Counted from the stretch's first letter, positions 21,412 to 32,787 are shown. The stretch: 64,000 nucleotides of DNA from Conchocele bisecta (GCA_029237695.1 CM055265.1:39921840-39985839), one strand, 5' to 3'. Translations and numbers: made by a program. The notes: generated by a model from the sequence alone, not told the origin.

Positions 21412-24027
21412 ATGCAAGAAACAACAAAGTTCGCAACCGCAAAAGACATGGGAATACGCTCCGTAGGAGAGCGGACAGACAAACACGTACACTACAAAAT
21501 ATATACGACAACAATTTGGCAAGCGACATAGGCAAAGTCCTGCTACACTCCAACGATAGAAGTTCCGGAGGGAACAGAAAATCTCGCACAAGGGAGGGAA
21601 TTCGTACACATTTGGAACCAGTTTCCGAAGTATTTGTAGACGACATGTATGTCTGGACACTATTGGCTGCAGACCAAGTCTCCACCACAAAAGCAGGGTC
21701 TCGATTTGTATCCGCGGCGGGCCCAGTTGCAAAAACAATTCTTTCCAACATTCGAGCCCACGCACACGTGGCCGAGCTGCCAGGTAGCATGCACGTACGC
21801 ATAGTATCTACATCTAGGTATTCTGGAGACACAACCACACTGTACAGAAGAACATGTACCACAATTTTGGAGACGGACAGAACCGTTCTAGACGTATTCG
21901 AGAGAAAACATCCAACAAAACCGGAACAGAAGCTATAGTAGTGGCAAAACTAGACGTTGCCGATATAGAAATAGGAGATCTTTTTGAAAAAACTCCCCCG
22001 CTTCCTAGAAAGCCTCCGACTAGACGGTATAGGGTTGTATGGAATAGATTGTACGAGAGACTACGCGGGTACACTAGATAGAAACATTTTGGAAACCCAC
22101 CTACAAAACAACTGGAAAAAAGATTGCAGTATTCTAGACAATATAGGCAGTGTAGGAGCCAACTGTATATCCCTTCTAGTCCCAGATCCACCAGTCGGAT
22201 CTCTTTGGAGAGGAAAATTCTACAACAAGTTTGTATGCCAGATGAATGTGCAGGCGTCCTCGACAGTATGGGAAACAACGTGGCAAACTACTGCGATTGT
22301 CCAGATTCTAGACTAGGAGAAACATTCGCGCATCCACTAGTACAACAAAAGGGAATATGCAGGGTAGAGGTGTCTCTATACGGAGTACAGGCAGAAGATA
22401 TTTCTCTAGATCTTGCAAACCAAGCGGTACAACACATACAGAAAATGGGGGATCCAGAAGACGAGAATTTGCTTTTTTGGAAACAACCACTCGAGAAGCA
22501 GTGGAAAGCGCTAGTTTCTGCTATACATTGCAACCTAGTTCTACTATCGAAACAGACAAAAACACTATACGCCATATATTGCGGGCATTCTGGAACACGA
22601 AGGCTATGTGGAGTATACAAAACATACCAAGACCAAGATATCCAAACATTGGAAAATACATATCTACCTCTATGGGCGTCTGCATTTGGATTTGTAGGCC
22701 TCCCTATACACGCGGTAGTATTGGACCAGGACGAAGATGGAGTAGGTACAACCCTACAAACATATAGAAAAACAGAAGGGGGAACATATCTAGCGAGAAG
22801 CAAAGCACCGTTTGCGAGACATACAAAGGAAACTCCAGAACCGTGCGAGGGTATTCGACCACTAGTAGACACAGAGTTCGTACGTTGGCAATGGAATAGA
22901 AAGTTTTGGCATGGCGATAGAACCGGTATACCATTCCCAATAGAGAAGGTGGAGACTACCAGGGAAACCTGCCTGCTATCCACGAGAGACAGAGTTGCTC
23001 TACTGGCGGAAGAGAAATTGTTGCTGGGGGAGAACAATTGGCGTGTATCTGTGGAAAGAGAACGGGGATCGGCACTGGAAAGAAAGCGTTTGGAGTTGGA
23101 GGAAATAGTTTGCAGACAGACAGAGGCGAGAGAGATGTTGGAGGATATTGTTGCTAGAAAAACCGCATTGGAAACCAAGATAGATATACTACGAGAGTCT
23201 CTACTAGATGCAGCACACGAGTTTCGCAAGCACAAGAAATCTACAAAACTTCTAGACATGTGGGTAGACAAGGCCAAGCCCTTTGTACCGGCCAAGATAG
23301 AGGTGTTGGGGTTCCAAATTCTACCAGAAACGGCAAACAGGGTATTTGCTGGCACAATTCTAGCAATTCGAGCAACAACAGACGACGGAGAAGAGCATCC
23401 AGGTGTGGAAAATAGGGCAGACAGCGATGCTATGTTGGGCTCCAAAAACACTTGCAGACGCGATATCCACTCCAAAAATACTAGCAAAATATACAGAAAT
23501 TTCTGGAAATACACCTCGAACAGCTTCATTCTACTTGTGTGGAGACATCCACTTTCCACTAGAGTTTCGACTAGAAGGATTCGACAAACCATTTGGACAA
23601 CACGGATACCGTAGAGCAATACTAAGAGATTGTAGCTCCGAAAGGATTTGCCAAGCGGTTGGATATACTAGAAGAGGAGGAAACAGCTAGAAAACAAACG
23701 TGTACACAAGCAGACAATTCGGTAGAATATTTTGACAAGATGGAATATCTGCGGGGAAAGAAGTGGGCACTATGCGAGAAACTAGAAACCCTGCCAGTAG
23801 ACACAGAATTCCGAATATCTGGATATGGAGAGCACCTATATCGCGGGAAGGAAAGATACATATTGGAAATAGGAAAGGAATTGTACTGTTCGAACGCATT
23901 CGTGGAGGCCCAATTGTTGGCAAATCCCAAACTTCTGGAAAGACCCATTCTACTACGTACGCTACAACTAGGCACATCAAAAGCAAACCACAAGGAAATG
24001 CGGGTATCCATGTTGCCAGCCTTGTAG
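21412..24027 (+). pseudogene. Large uncharacterised, replication-like protein (left-arm copy)
   Basis: The ATG at 21412 follows a TATA-like CAGCTATATAG. Open reading continues through several overlapping frames to the stop at 24027, about 870 codons. I do not recognise the family with certainty. Visible landmarks: GIDCTRD (22041-22061), YNKFVCQ (from 22221), RVEVSLYG (22361-22384), a charged coiled-coil stretch (RKRLELEEIVCRQTEAREML, 23080-23150) and a beta-rich C-terminal part (RISGYGEHLYRGKERYIL). The order IDxTxD, YNK, RxEVxLY loosely resembles gene II/X-type replication initiators; this is weak inference. Several frameshifts separate the blocks, and the frame breaks are partly different from those in the mirror copy at 25762-28380. 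Confidence 0.6.
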
Positions 24028-24063
24028 ACCCCCCCAAACAAAACAACTATGCAACACAAAGAG

Positions 24064-24728
24064 CTACTCCATGTAGAAAGGGTCACCAGGGCGTATGGAC
24101 TCGCTAGGAGTTTTCTTTTTTTCCTCCGGTTTGGCGGACTGTTTGGTGGGGTGCGCGAACTGGGCGTCGGGATCTCCATTCTTCCAGATTCTACAAGACT
24201 CTAGGGACACGAATGGGAACAGTGGTTTGCAGACCGCGTACGCCACCACGAGAACCCCGAGCCACCACTTCGCATTCTCTACGGTTTTCCAAATGTCGTG
24301 TACCTCCTGCTCGTCTTTCTTCGGACACTCGGAATCGATAGTTTTTCCAAAACGGCTGGCATCGTCGGAAATTGCGTCCAACAGCCTGCGTTCCAGTGTA
24401 TCCAACCGGTTCTCCAGCGTCTCTCCATGTCGGACAAATTTGTTTCAAATTTAGTCGATTCTCCGAACGAGCTGGCGTTTTGCAGATTTTCTAGTAGAGC
24501 CGTGGAAACTCGGTGGAACCAGGTGTGGTCACCCTGTGCACTACGGGGGTAGTATTTCTTGTTCTTCGGGCTTTGTACTACGTTTTCGCATCGACGGCGT
24601 CCCATATTCTTCGAAGACGAGTGGTACCGATCCCATATTTTTTCTTCGTGTCGTCCGCAGACTCGACACCATCGAAGATTGCGAATATCTTCTATATCCT
24701 GCTCGGATAAATTTCGTTTTTGTGGCAT
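24064..24728 (-). pseudogene. HTH plus coiled-coil plus TM protein (left-arm copy)
   Basis: Starts at the ATG at 24728 (MPQKRNLSEQDIEDIRNLR) and ends in DPFYME at 24064, converging on the large gene with a 36-bp gap. N-terminal HTH-like segment, Pro/Thr linker, coiled coil (LERRLLDAISDDASR), one hydrophobic span (WWLGVLVVAYAVCKPLFPFV) and a polar tail. The element 3 homologue at 52464-53141 is intact and serves as the guide. This copy has an extra base just after NLR, and a missing base after MERR. Confidence 0.7.
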
Positions 24729-24798
24729 TTTTTTTTGTAGGCGCAAAAATAGACAAGCTATATATACATATATATTTGCCCACTGTACAACAAGAAAA

Positions 24799-24882
24799 CT
24801 AGGCAACCCAGGCCAACTAGTAGCCGACCTAGGCCAACTAGTAGTCAACCTAGGCCAACTAGTAGACAACCTAGGCCAACCG
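24799..24882. repeat. 21-bp tandem repeat CCTAGGCCAACTAGTAG
   Basis: About four units of CCTAGGCCAACTAGTAGNCAA lie upstream of the HTH/membrane gene. Element 3 has an equivalent array of CTAGGCATACTAGTACCACA upstream of its homologous gene (53205-53425). Each unit contains palindromic CCTAGG and ACTAGT. The right arm lacks the array. Confidence 0.7.
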
Positions 24883-25012
24883 CCAGTATGCCCGGGCAGA
24901 CGGTAGAAAATACAAAACCGATCACCACAAGTTTCAAAATAGTAGTCAAAAATATTCTAGAAGGTCTATACACGGTTTTGTATTTTCTACCGTCTGCCCG
25001 GGCATACTGGCG
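24881..25012. repeat. Centre of the element 2 palindrome
   Basis: 40-bp arms (24881-24920 and 24973-25012) are perfect reverse complements containing GCCCGGGCAGACGG. The enclosed 52 bp (24921-24972) is the only unmirrored sequence at the fold point. Confidence 0.85.
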
Positions 25013-25061
25013 GTATATATATGTATATATAGCTTGTCTATTTTTGCGCCTACAAAAAAAA

Positions 25062-25726
25062 ATGCCACAAAAACGAAATTTATCCGAGCAGGATATAGAA
25101 GATATTCGCAATCTTCGAGGTGTCGAGTCTGCGGACGACACGAAGAAAAAATATGGGATCGGTACCACTCGTCTTCGAAGAATATGGGACGCCGTCGATG
25201 CGAAACGTAGTACAAAGCCCGAAGAACAAGAAACTACTACCCCCGTAGTGCACAGGGTGACCACACCTGGTTCCACCGAGTTTCCCACGGCTCTACAGAA
25301 AATCTGCAAAACGCCAGCTCGTTCGGAGAATCGACTAAATTTGAAACAAATTTGTCCGACATGGAGAGACGCCTGGAGAACCGGTTGGATACACTGGAAC
25401 GCAGGCTGTTGGACGCAATTTCCGACGATGCCAGCCGTTTTGGAAAAACTATCGATTCCGAGTGTCCGAAGAAAGACGAGCAGGAGGTACACGACATTTG
25501 GAAAACCGTAGAGAATGCGAAGTGGTGGCTCGGGGTTCTCGTGGTGGCGTACGCGGTCTGCAAACCACTGTTCCCATTCGTGTCCCTAGAGTCTTGTAGA
25601 ATCTGGAAGAATGGAGATCCCGACGCCCAGTTCGCGCACCCCACCAAACAGTCCGCCAAACCGGAGGAAAAAAAGAAAACTCCTAGCGAGTCCATACGCC
25701 CTGGTGACCCTTTCTACATGGAGTAG
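25062..25726 (+). pseudogene. HTH plus coiled-coil plus TM protein (right-arm copy)
   Basis: Mirror of 24064-24728. The HTH segment is intact here (NLRGVESADDTKKKYGIG). The frame breaks near 25290-25300, where one base is missing relative to the left arm, and is recovered by the stretch 25352-25726 with the coiled coil, TM span and DPFYME end. Each arm is broken at a different place. Confidence 0.7.
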
Positions 25727-25761
25727 CTCTTTGTGTTGCATAGTTGTTTTGTTTGGGGGGT

Positions 25762-28380
25762 CTACAAGGCTGGCAACATGGATACCCGCATTTCCTTGTG
25801 GTTTGCTTTTGATGTGCCTAGTTGTAGCGTACGTAGTAGAATGGGTCTTTCCAGAAGTTTGGGATTTGCCAACAATTGGGCCTCCACGAATGCGTTCGAA
25901 CAGTACAATTCCTTTCCTATTTCCAATATGTATCTTTCCTTCCCGCGATATAGGTGCTCTCCATATCCAGATATTCGGAATTCTGTGTCTACTGGCAGGG
26001 TTTCTAGTTTCTCGCATAGTGCCCACTTCTTTCCCCGCAGATATTCCATCTTGTCAAAATATTCTACCGAATTGTCTGCTTGTGTACACGTTTGTTTTCT
26101 AGCTGTTTCCTCCTCTTCTAGTATATCCAACCGCTTGGCAAATCCTTTCGGAGCTACAATCTCTCCTAGTATTGCTCTACGGTATCCGTGTTGTCCAAAT
26201 GGTTTGTCGAATCCTTCTAGTCGAAACTCTAGTGGAAAGTGGATGTCTCCACACAAGTAGAATGAAGCTGTTCGAGGTGTATTTCCAGAAATTTCTGTAT
26301 ATTTTGCTAGTATTTTTGGAGTGGATATCGCGTCTGCAAGTGTTTTTTGGAGCCCAACATAGCATCGCTGTCTGCCCTATTTCCACACCTGGATGCTCTT
26401 CTCCGTCGTCTGTTGTTGCTCGAATTGCTAGAATTGTGCCAGCAAATACCCTGTTTGCCGTTTCTGGTAGAATTTGGAACCCCAACACCTCTATCTTGGC
26501 CGGTACAAAGGGCTTGGCCTTGTCTACCCACATGTCTAGAAGTTTTGTAGATTTCTTGTGCTTGCGAAACTCGTGTGCTGCATCTAGTAGAGACTCTCGT
26601 AGTATATCTATCTTGGTTTCCAATGCGGTTTTTCTAGCAACAATATCCTCCAACATCTCTCTCGCCTCTGTCTGTCTGCAAACTATTCCTCCAACTCCAA
26701 ACGCTTTCTTTCCAGTGCCGATCCCCGTTCTCTTTCCACAGATACACGCCAATTGTTCTCCCCCAGCAACAATTTCTCTTCCGCCAGTAGAGCAACTCTG
26801 TCTCTCGTGGATAGCAGGCAGGTTTCCCTGGTAGTCTCCACCTTCTCTATTGGGAATGGTATACCGGTTCTATCGCCATGCCAAAACTTTCTATTCCATT
26901 GCCAACGTACGAACTCTGTGTCTACTAGTGGTCGAATACCCTCGCACGGTTCTGGAGTTTCCTTTGTATGTCTCGCAAACGGTGCTTTGCTTCTCGCTAG
27001 ATATGTTCCCCCTTCTGTTTTTCTATATGTTTGTAGGGTTGTACCTACTCCATCTTCGTCCTGGTCCAATACTACCGCGTGTATAGGGAGGCCTACAAAT
27101 CCAAATGCAGACGCCCATAGAGGTAAGATATGTATTTTCCAATGTTTGGATATCTTGGTCTTGGTATGTTTTTGTATACTCCACATAGCCTTCGTGTTCC
27201 AGAATGCCCCCAATATATGGCGTATAGTGTTTTTGTCTGTTTCGATAGTAGAACTAGGTTGCAATGTATAGCAGAAACTAGCGCTTTCCACTGCTTCTCG
27301 AGTGGTTGTTTCCAAAAAAAGCTTCTCGTCTTCTGGATCCCCCATTTTCTGTATGTGTTGTACCGCTTGGTTTGCAAGATCTAGAGAAATATCTTCTGCC
27401 TGTACTCCGTATAGAGACACCTCTACCCTGCATATCCCTTTTTGTTGTACTAGTGGATCGCGAATGTTTCTCCTAGTCTAGAATCTGGACAATCGCAGTA
27501 GTTTTGCCACGTTGTTTCCCATACTGTCGAGGACGCCTGCACATTCCATCTGGCATACAAACTTGTTGTAGAATTTTCCTCTCCAAAGAGATCCGACTGT
27601 GGATCTGGGACTAGAAGGGATATACAGTTGGCTCCTACACTGCCTATATTGTCTAGAATACTGCAATCTTTTTTCCAGTTGTTTTGTAGGTGGGTTTCCA
27701 AAATGTTTCTATCTAGTGTACCCGCGTAGTCTCTCGTACAATCTATTCCATACAACCCTATACCGTCTAGTCGGAGGCTTTCTAGGAAGCGGGGGAGTTT
27801 TTCAAAAAGATCTCCTATTTCTATATCGGCAATGTCTAGTTTTGCCACTACTATAGCTTCTGGTTCCGGTTTTGTTGGATGTTTTCTCTCGAATACGTCT
27901 AGAACGGTTCTGTCCGTCTCCAAAATTGTGGTACATGTTCTTCTGTACAGTGTGGTTGTGTCTCCAGAATACCTAGATGTAGATACTATGCGTACGTGCA
28001 TGCTACCTGGCAGCTCGGCCACGTGTGCGTGGGCTCGAATGTTGGAAAGAATTGTTTTTGCAACTGGGCCCGCCGCGGATACAAATCGAGACCCTGCTTT
28101 TGTGGTGGAGACTTGGTCTGCAGCCAATAGTGTCCAGACATACATGTCGTCTACAAATACTTCGGAAACTGGTTTCCAAATGTGTACGAATTCCCTCCCC
28201 TTGTGCGAGATTTTCTGTTCCCTCCGGAACTTCTATCGTTGGAGTGTAGCAGACTTTGCCTATGTCGCTTGCCAAATTGTTGTCGTATATATTTTGTAGT
28301 AGTACGTGTTTGTCTGTCCGCTCTCCTACGGAGCGTATTCCCATGTCTTTTGCGGTTGCGAACTTTGTTGTTTCTTGCAT
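25762..28380 (-). pseudogene. Large uncharacterised, replication-like protein (right-arm copy)
   Basis: Mirror of 21412-24027, starting at the ATG at 28380 (MQETTKFATAKDMGIRSVGE) and ending at 25762 in LGTSKANHKEMRVSMLPAL. Longest open pieces are 27450-28145 (with GIGLYGIDCTRDYAGTLDR), 26683-27420 (with GTYLARSKAPFARH) and 25762-26256. Frameshifts differ in several positions from the left arm, for example near 26385 where the left arm has one A more. Function as for the left copy: unknown, possibly replication. Confidence 0.6.
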
Positions 28381-28787
28381 ATTTGAGAAGTAGCTGAACT
28401 ATATATAGCTGAAATTATATGTTCAATTGGAAAATTTCCTAGAACAAATTATCAAAAAATTATTTCGGCGGTCATCTTTCGGCGGTAGAAATGTCGAAAA
28501 AATAGGTAGTATGGTTTGTTTCGCCTGTCTTGGGATTTCTTGTATGTTCTGTATGGTGGTATCCCCGTATCGGCCATCGAGTATATATTCTCTGTGGTAG
28601 CTGAAAATAGCTGAAAACAATAGCTGAAACCAGTGCAATTTTGCCACGGATTTTACCTATTAAATTTATATGTTCAATTGGACGTGAAAACAACATGATG
28701 TATTTATGACACCAATTTTTGATTTTTCGTGGTTGGTGGGAGACAATTTCCTCGTTAACCAATTTTTGATTTTTCGGGGGGTGGTGG

Positions 28788-28855
28788 AGTAGTATATAGG
28801 GTGGAGAAATGATACCACCGTTAGGTGGTATCATTTTGACTCCCTATATACTACT
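28788..28855. repeat. Self-complementary right tip of element 2
   Basis: Mirror of 20450-20518: AAATGATACCACC, GTTA loop, GGTGGTATCATTT, ending TCCCTATATACTACT. Followed directly by the TGACG duplication (28856-28860). Confidence 0.75.
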
Positions 28856-29178
28856 TGACGTCAAGTCATGACGTCATAATATGTGTACTAAGGTGCAAGG
28901 CATCGCGTCTCATATTAGTGAAAGTTTCAGTAAGTTATACTTTTCCGTTTTCTGTTCACACTTAATGTTAACTGACACCAGTAAACGTAAATGGGAGGGC
29001 AAAATGTGAACGTTTACAGCGACGCTGCAAACGTCGTTTTTCCGACGTCGTTTACCGCTTTTCATGACGTTGTCATTAAGCCCGGTTTTCGTATGGCGCG
29101 GCCCATTTGCATTACATGCATATCAACCATGACTTACACGGACAAATCAAAATTTTAATCAATGTTATTTTATTTCAG

Positions 29179-29305
29179 GAATCACTATCCATGCAGATGT
29201 ATAGGAGAGCCATCGCTGACAAGAGTTCTTTATGGGTAGCATTAAGCAGAACAGTGGACCATTTTAGTGAGGTTCCCACTATATATACGGTGCCCAACTC
29301 GACAG
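29179..29305 (+). CDS. Candidate host exon
   Basis: The segment is bounded by a good acceptor (TTTTATTTCAG at 29168-29178) and a donor (GACAG then GTAATT at 29306). It is open in the frame beginning ESLSMQMYRRAIADKSSLWV throughout. I do not recognise the domain. Its position 160 bp before the FLYWCH exon suggests the same gene, but phase compatibility could not be shown. Confidence 0.35.
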
Positions 29306-29466
29306 GTAATTGAAAAATTAATTAACACATTAAACAGATCCTCAGTCGTTTAGTATGTCAGTTAATCGATCAATTAATCAATCAAGTGTCAATACAAGCC
29401 GTAATTCAGTCTGTCAATCAATAAATCAAAATTAGCGACGATTGTCGTGTTTTTCTTACAACTGAA

Positions 29467-29552
29467 CGGTTTATTTCATATCTCACGTGGACGACGGCGT
29501 CATCGACGACACGATACTACCTGATGTCTCCGTCCAGTACGAGCTGCACAAG
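29467..29552 (+). pseudogene. FLYWCH-gene exon, 5' part, cut by an insertion
   Basis: The frame is open from 29467, acidic (HVDDGVIDDTILPDVSVQYE) and ends in codons for Leu-His-Lys. The exon may start here or at the acceptor CCAG (29534-29537). At 29552 it is interrupted by a TIR element; the frame resumes after a 6-bp duplication at 32413. FLYWCH proteins of this type are often fused to a MULE-like domain and are nuclear. The break would destroy the reading frame unless the insert is spliced out. Confidence 0.6.
29547..29552. repeat. Target duplication CACAAG (left)
   Basis: CACAAG, codons for His-Lys, precedes the TATGGAACGCC terminus and is repeated right after the other end at 32413-32418. 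Confidence 0.8.
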
Positions 29553-30509
29553 TATGGAACGCCAAATCTACATAAACTCAAATATATATTGCTAGCAACA
29601 AATATTTGGAGCTAGCAATAAATATTTGGAGAGCTCTCAAAATCATTTGGAGAGCTCTCGAAATCAATTAATGATATCTCGAAATCATTTGGAGAGCTCT
29701 CGAAATCATTTGTAGCGAGCATTATATAACTTTGATTTGGAGAGCTCTCTAATTCATTTGGACCTATCTCTAAATCATTTTGAGAGCTCTCGAAATCATT
29801 TGGAGAGCTCTCGAAATCAATTAATGATATCTCGAAATAATTTAGAGAGCTCTCGAAATCATTTGTAGCGAGCATTATATAACTTTGATTTGGAGAGCTC
29901 TCTAAATCATTTGGAGCTATCTCTAAATCATTTGGAGAGCTCTCGAAATTATTTGGAGAGCTCTCGAAATCAATTAATGATATCTCGAAATCATTTAGAG
30001 AGCTCTCGAATTGATTTGTAGCGAGCATTATATAACTTGATTTGGAGAGCTCTCGAAATCATTTGGAGCTATCTCTAAATCATTTTGGAGAGCTCTCGAA
30101 ATCATTTGGAGAGCTCTCGAATTCATTTGGAGATATCTCAAATTGATTTAGAGAGGGCATTATAAACTTGATTTGATGCTAGCTCCAAATACCACTCCAC
30201 GTGGGAACTGGAGGAAAAAAACAATAAGCGCTCCCTTCCCGCGCTTTTAAAATCTCTGTACGCATGTGCACCGAACCTATTACAAACTTCGTAACCTTCA
30301 ATATGGAGTATATGGATGTGGAGTAAACAAAAACTGTTTAGCTTATTTCTTTTTCATTTATTGATGCTTTTAGGCATATTTAATTTATTTATAGACCTCG
30401 GTCCGTTACTTCAACCTGTGCTGTAAACATGCTCGACATATGTGTATTCACTACTACACGTGTGACAGGCGACTTCCGGTCTAGGTAAAGTCGCACTAAA
30501 TTTGGGATG

Positions 30510-31454
30510 GTACGATTTACCCAAATCTACCCAAATCTTCATGTAATTACTATATTTGTTAATAAATAAAGCTATACACATTATAATAATGATGTTTGAA
30601 CTGTACTTACATAATATCTGTCATTAATTTGCTTATACCAGGGCCTTTTTTAATGTTTTGATGCAAAATGGAAATATTTGTACATGAAATAAAGGGAGAA
30701 TAACGCGATTAACTTATGCTAGGAAGCCAAGGAATATAATGCACTTTATAATGGCTAAATGGGAATGATGATTTTAATTGAAATACTCATAAAAACAGTA
30801 GAACCTCTCAAATGTTGACATCCAAGGAGACAGTGTGTGAAAACTGTTATGTCAACTACAATATGTTGTATATTATTATATATATACGGTACGGTATATA
30901 TATAATTTAAATATATAAACTACTAATATTTTAAAACTAATACTGCATTAATATGTGTATTTGCTGTGACTGGATAAATGGGGCTTATCGAAATTGTGAC
31001 CAGTGTAGGTTCCGATTAAATAGATCCGTTCTGTAGCCTGGTAACGACCTACATTGCTTGTTCGAAGCATGACTGTGGGTTTCATTTATGGAATGACGAA
31101 TGTTGCAGATGCTGATCAGACTGCGGATGCACATGGTGATCTGGATCTACACTGGTCGCAAAACCCATAAACCACATTTCTGCAGTCACAATCACATTAT
31201 GTGCGATATGCAATGATGGTCGATGATAACTTAAAGTTAAACAACTGAGACATAATTAATGAGTCTCGGTAGTCTCCCTTTATAATAATGCTATATTAAT
31301 CGTTTTCCCGCAGAAATATGTGCTTTATTCTTCCTATGTTTCGGTCAAAATGTGGTTATTATATGATATACTAATGATATAGTGTAAAAAAAGTATATAA
31401 TTTAATCATAAATGTTATTTTTAATGAAGATTTGGGTATATTTGGATAAATCGT
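30510..31454. mobile_element. Nested TIR element, CGATTTACCCAAATC ends
   Basis: ACGATTTACCCAAATCTACC at the left is mirrored by TATATTTGGATAAATCGT at the right. Same family as 59260-59567, where a 9-bp duplication is visible. Inside it, 30966-31190 is a copy of the GATCAGACTG palindromic MITE. Confidence 0.55.
30966..31190. mobile_element. GATCAGACTG palindromic MITE (copy 1)
   Basis: Starts GTGACTGGATAAATGGGGCT, ends with the inverted word CCACATTTCTGCAGTCAC. Inner inverted words are GACCAGTGTAG and CTACACTGGTC, plus TGATCAGACTGC / GTGATCTGGATC. Other copies: 32820-33005, 42189-42430, 48463-48560, 62440-62600 and 62886-63245. Confidence 0.55.
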
Positions 31455-32412
31455 GCTGCGTATTTCAATGCGTAATTCAATAATTCAGGGAGACATCGTT
31501 TTCATAGTTTCAAGCGATTTAATGCTAGCTCCAAATAAGATATATATTGCTAGCTCGAAATGAATTAGAGACAGCTCGAAATGATTTCGAGAGCTCTCCA
31601 AATGATTTCGAGAGCTCTCAAAATGATTTAGAGATAGCTCACAATGATTTAGAGAGCTCTCCAAATCAAAGTTATATAATGCTCGCTACAAATGATTTAG
31701 AGAGCTCTCTAAATGATTTCGAGATATCATTAATTGATTTCGAGAGCTCTCAAAATGATTTAGAGATAGCTCCAAATGATTTAGAGAGCTCTCCAAATCA
31801 AAGTTATATAATGCTCGCTACAAATGATTTCGAGAGCTCTCTAAATGATTTAGAGATATCATTAATTGATTTCGAGAGCTCTCCAAATGATTTAGAGAGC
31901 TCTCCTAAATCAGATAGCTCCAAATGATTTAGAGAGCTCTCCAAATCAAGTTACATAATGCTCGCTACAAATGATTTGGAGAGCTCTCTAAATGATTTCG
32001 AGATATCATTAATTGATTTCGAGAGCTCTCCAAATGATTTCGAGAGCTCTCCAAATGATTTAGAGATAGCTCCAAATGATTTAGAGAGCTCTCCAAATCA
32101 AAGTTATATAATGCTCGCTACAAATGATTTCGAGAGCTCTCTAAATGATTTCGAGATATCATTAATTGATTTCGAGAGCTCTCCAAATGATTTAGAGAGC
32201 TCTACAAATCAAATGTTATATAATGCTCGCTACAAATGATTTCGAGAGCTCTCCAAATGATTTAGAGATATCATTAATTGATTTCGAGAGCTCTCCAAAT
32301 TATTCCGAGAGCTCTCCAAATATTTATTGCTAGCTCCAAATAATTGTTGCTAGCTCTAAATATTTCGAGCTAGCAATATATATTTGAGTTTATGTAGATT
32401 TGGCGTTCCATA

Positions 32413-32481
32413 CACAAGAAGGGCAGTAAGCGTGGCGGCCGAATCCTAGTTTCGTCAGACGGCTACTCGTACGGTGTGAAG
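32413..32481 (+). pseudogene. FLYWCH-gene exon, 3' part
   Basis: Resumes with the duplicated CACAAG and encodes KKGSKRGGRILVSSDGYSYG then Val-Lys up to a donor GTAAAT at 32482. The word SDGYSYG is the FLYWCH 'F/Y-x-x-GY-x-Y' start. The intron that follows is 141 bp. Confidence 0.75.
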
Positions 32482-32622
32482 GTAAATGCAACAAATCGAG
32501 CAACCAATTTAAGTTACTCACTCAAAAAGTTAATTAATGTGAACAATGTAGACATTGATCAGGCTGCCGGTCGTATATGTGGGGAACAAATTTCAGGGTT
32601 TAAAACAGATGTATATTTTCAG

Positions 32623-32787
32623 GTGAAGTACCAGTTATCTACTACTTGGTCGTGTAGTGTGAGGTCCAAGACGATGCGGTGCCATGCTACTGTTCGGCAG
32701 GTCGGCAACACCTTTGGCCCCGGTCCACAGGCGCATTGTCATCCCGACGACATGCGCCTTCCTCTGAAGATTTCGGTCTCTGCCACG
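32623..32787 (+). CDS. FLYWCH zinc-finger exon
   Basis: Acceptor GTATATTTTCAG, then 55 codons in phase 0 to a donor GTAATA. It encodes TTWSCSVRSKTMRCHATVRQ and HCHPDD. The W, the Cys pair and the His pair of the FLYWCH C2H2 module are all visible (WSC...C-H-A...H-C-H). It completes the domain begun in 32413-32481. FLYWCH modules bind DNA or protein. Confidence 0.75.

Larger units (their letters stand above)
20450..28855. mobile_element. Element 2: 8.4-kb palindromic virus-like element
   Basis: The left arm 20450-24920 and right arm 24973-28855 are inverted copies around a 52-bp unique spacer (24921-24972). Both outer tips read AGTAGTATATAGGGAGTCA into the element. Each arm holds, from outside in, a large rightward/inward gene and a convergent HTH/membrane gene. 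The left arm additionally keeps a zinc-finger gene and a 21-bp tandem array that the right arm has lost. Unique host flanks and a 5-bp duplication argue for a true insertion. No polymerase is encoded, so replication would depend on relatives such as element 3 (inference). Confidence 0.8.
29553..32412. mobile_element. 2.86-kb TIR element in the FLYWCH exon
   Basis: The left end TATGGAACGCCAAATCTACA is mirrored exactly at the right end (TGTAGATTTGGCGTTCCATA), and the arms continue inverted through AACTCAAATATATATTGCTA. Next come two inverted arrays (29590-30180 and 31523-32350) of ~21-bp units such as GAGAGCTCTCCAAATGATTT; many units contain the palindrome GAGAGCTCTC. The middle holds another nested element (30510-31454). 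No transposase is encoded; the long repetitive ORFs are translations of the arrays. Confidence 0.8.

Noticed and set aside
22288..23619. 443-residue minus-strand ORF opposite the large element gene
   Set aside because: It is Ser-rich, lacks motifs, and is the antisense shadow of the plus-strand coding sequence; the mirror copy has the same shadow.
20450..28855. The palindrome as a sequencing chimera (missed adapter)
   Set aside because: Host flanks are not mirrored, target duplications abut the tips, and the arms differ by several defined deletions. Still worth a read-level check.
29612..32239. Long ORFs with (N-D-F-E-S-S-P) repeats on both strands
   Set aside because: They are translations of the 21-bp satellite arms of a TIR element; the same pattern appears in both inverted arms and there is no other coding signal.
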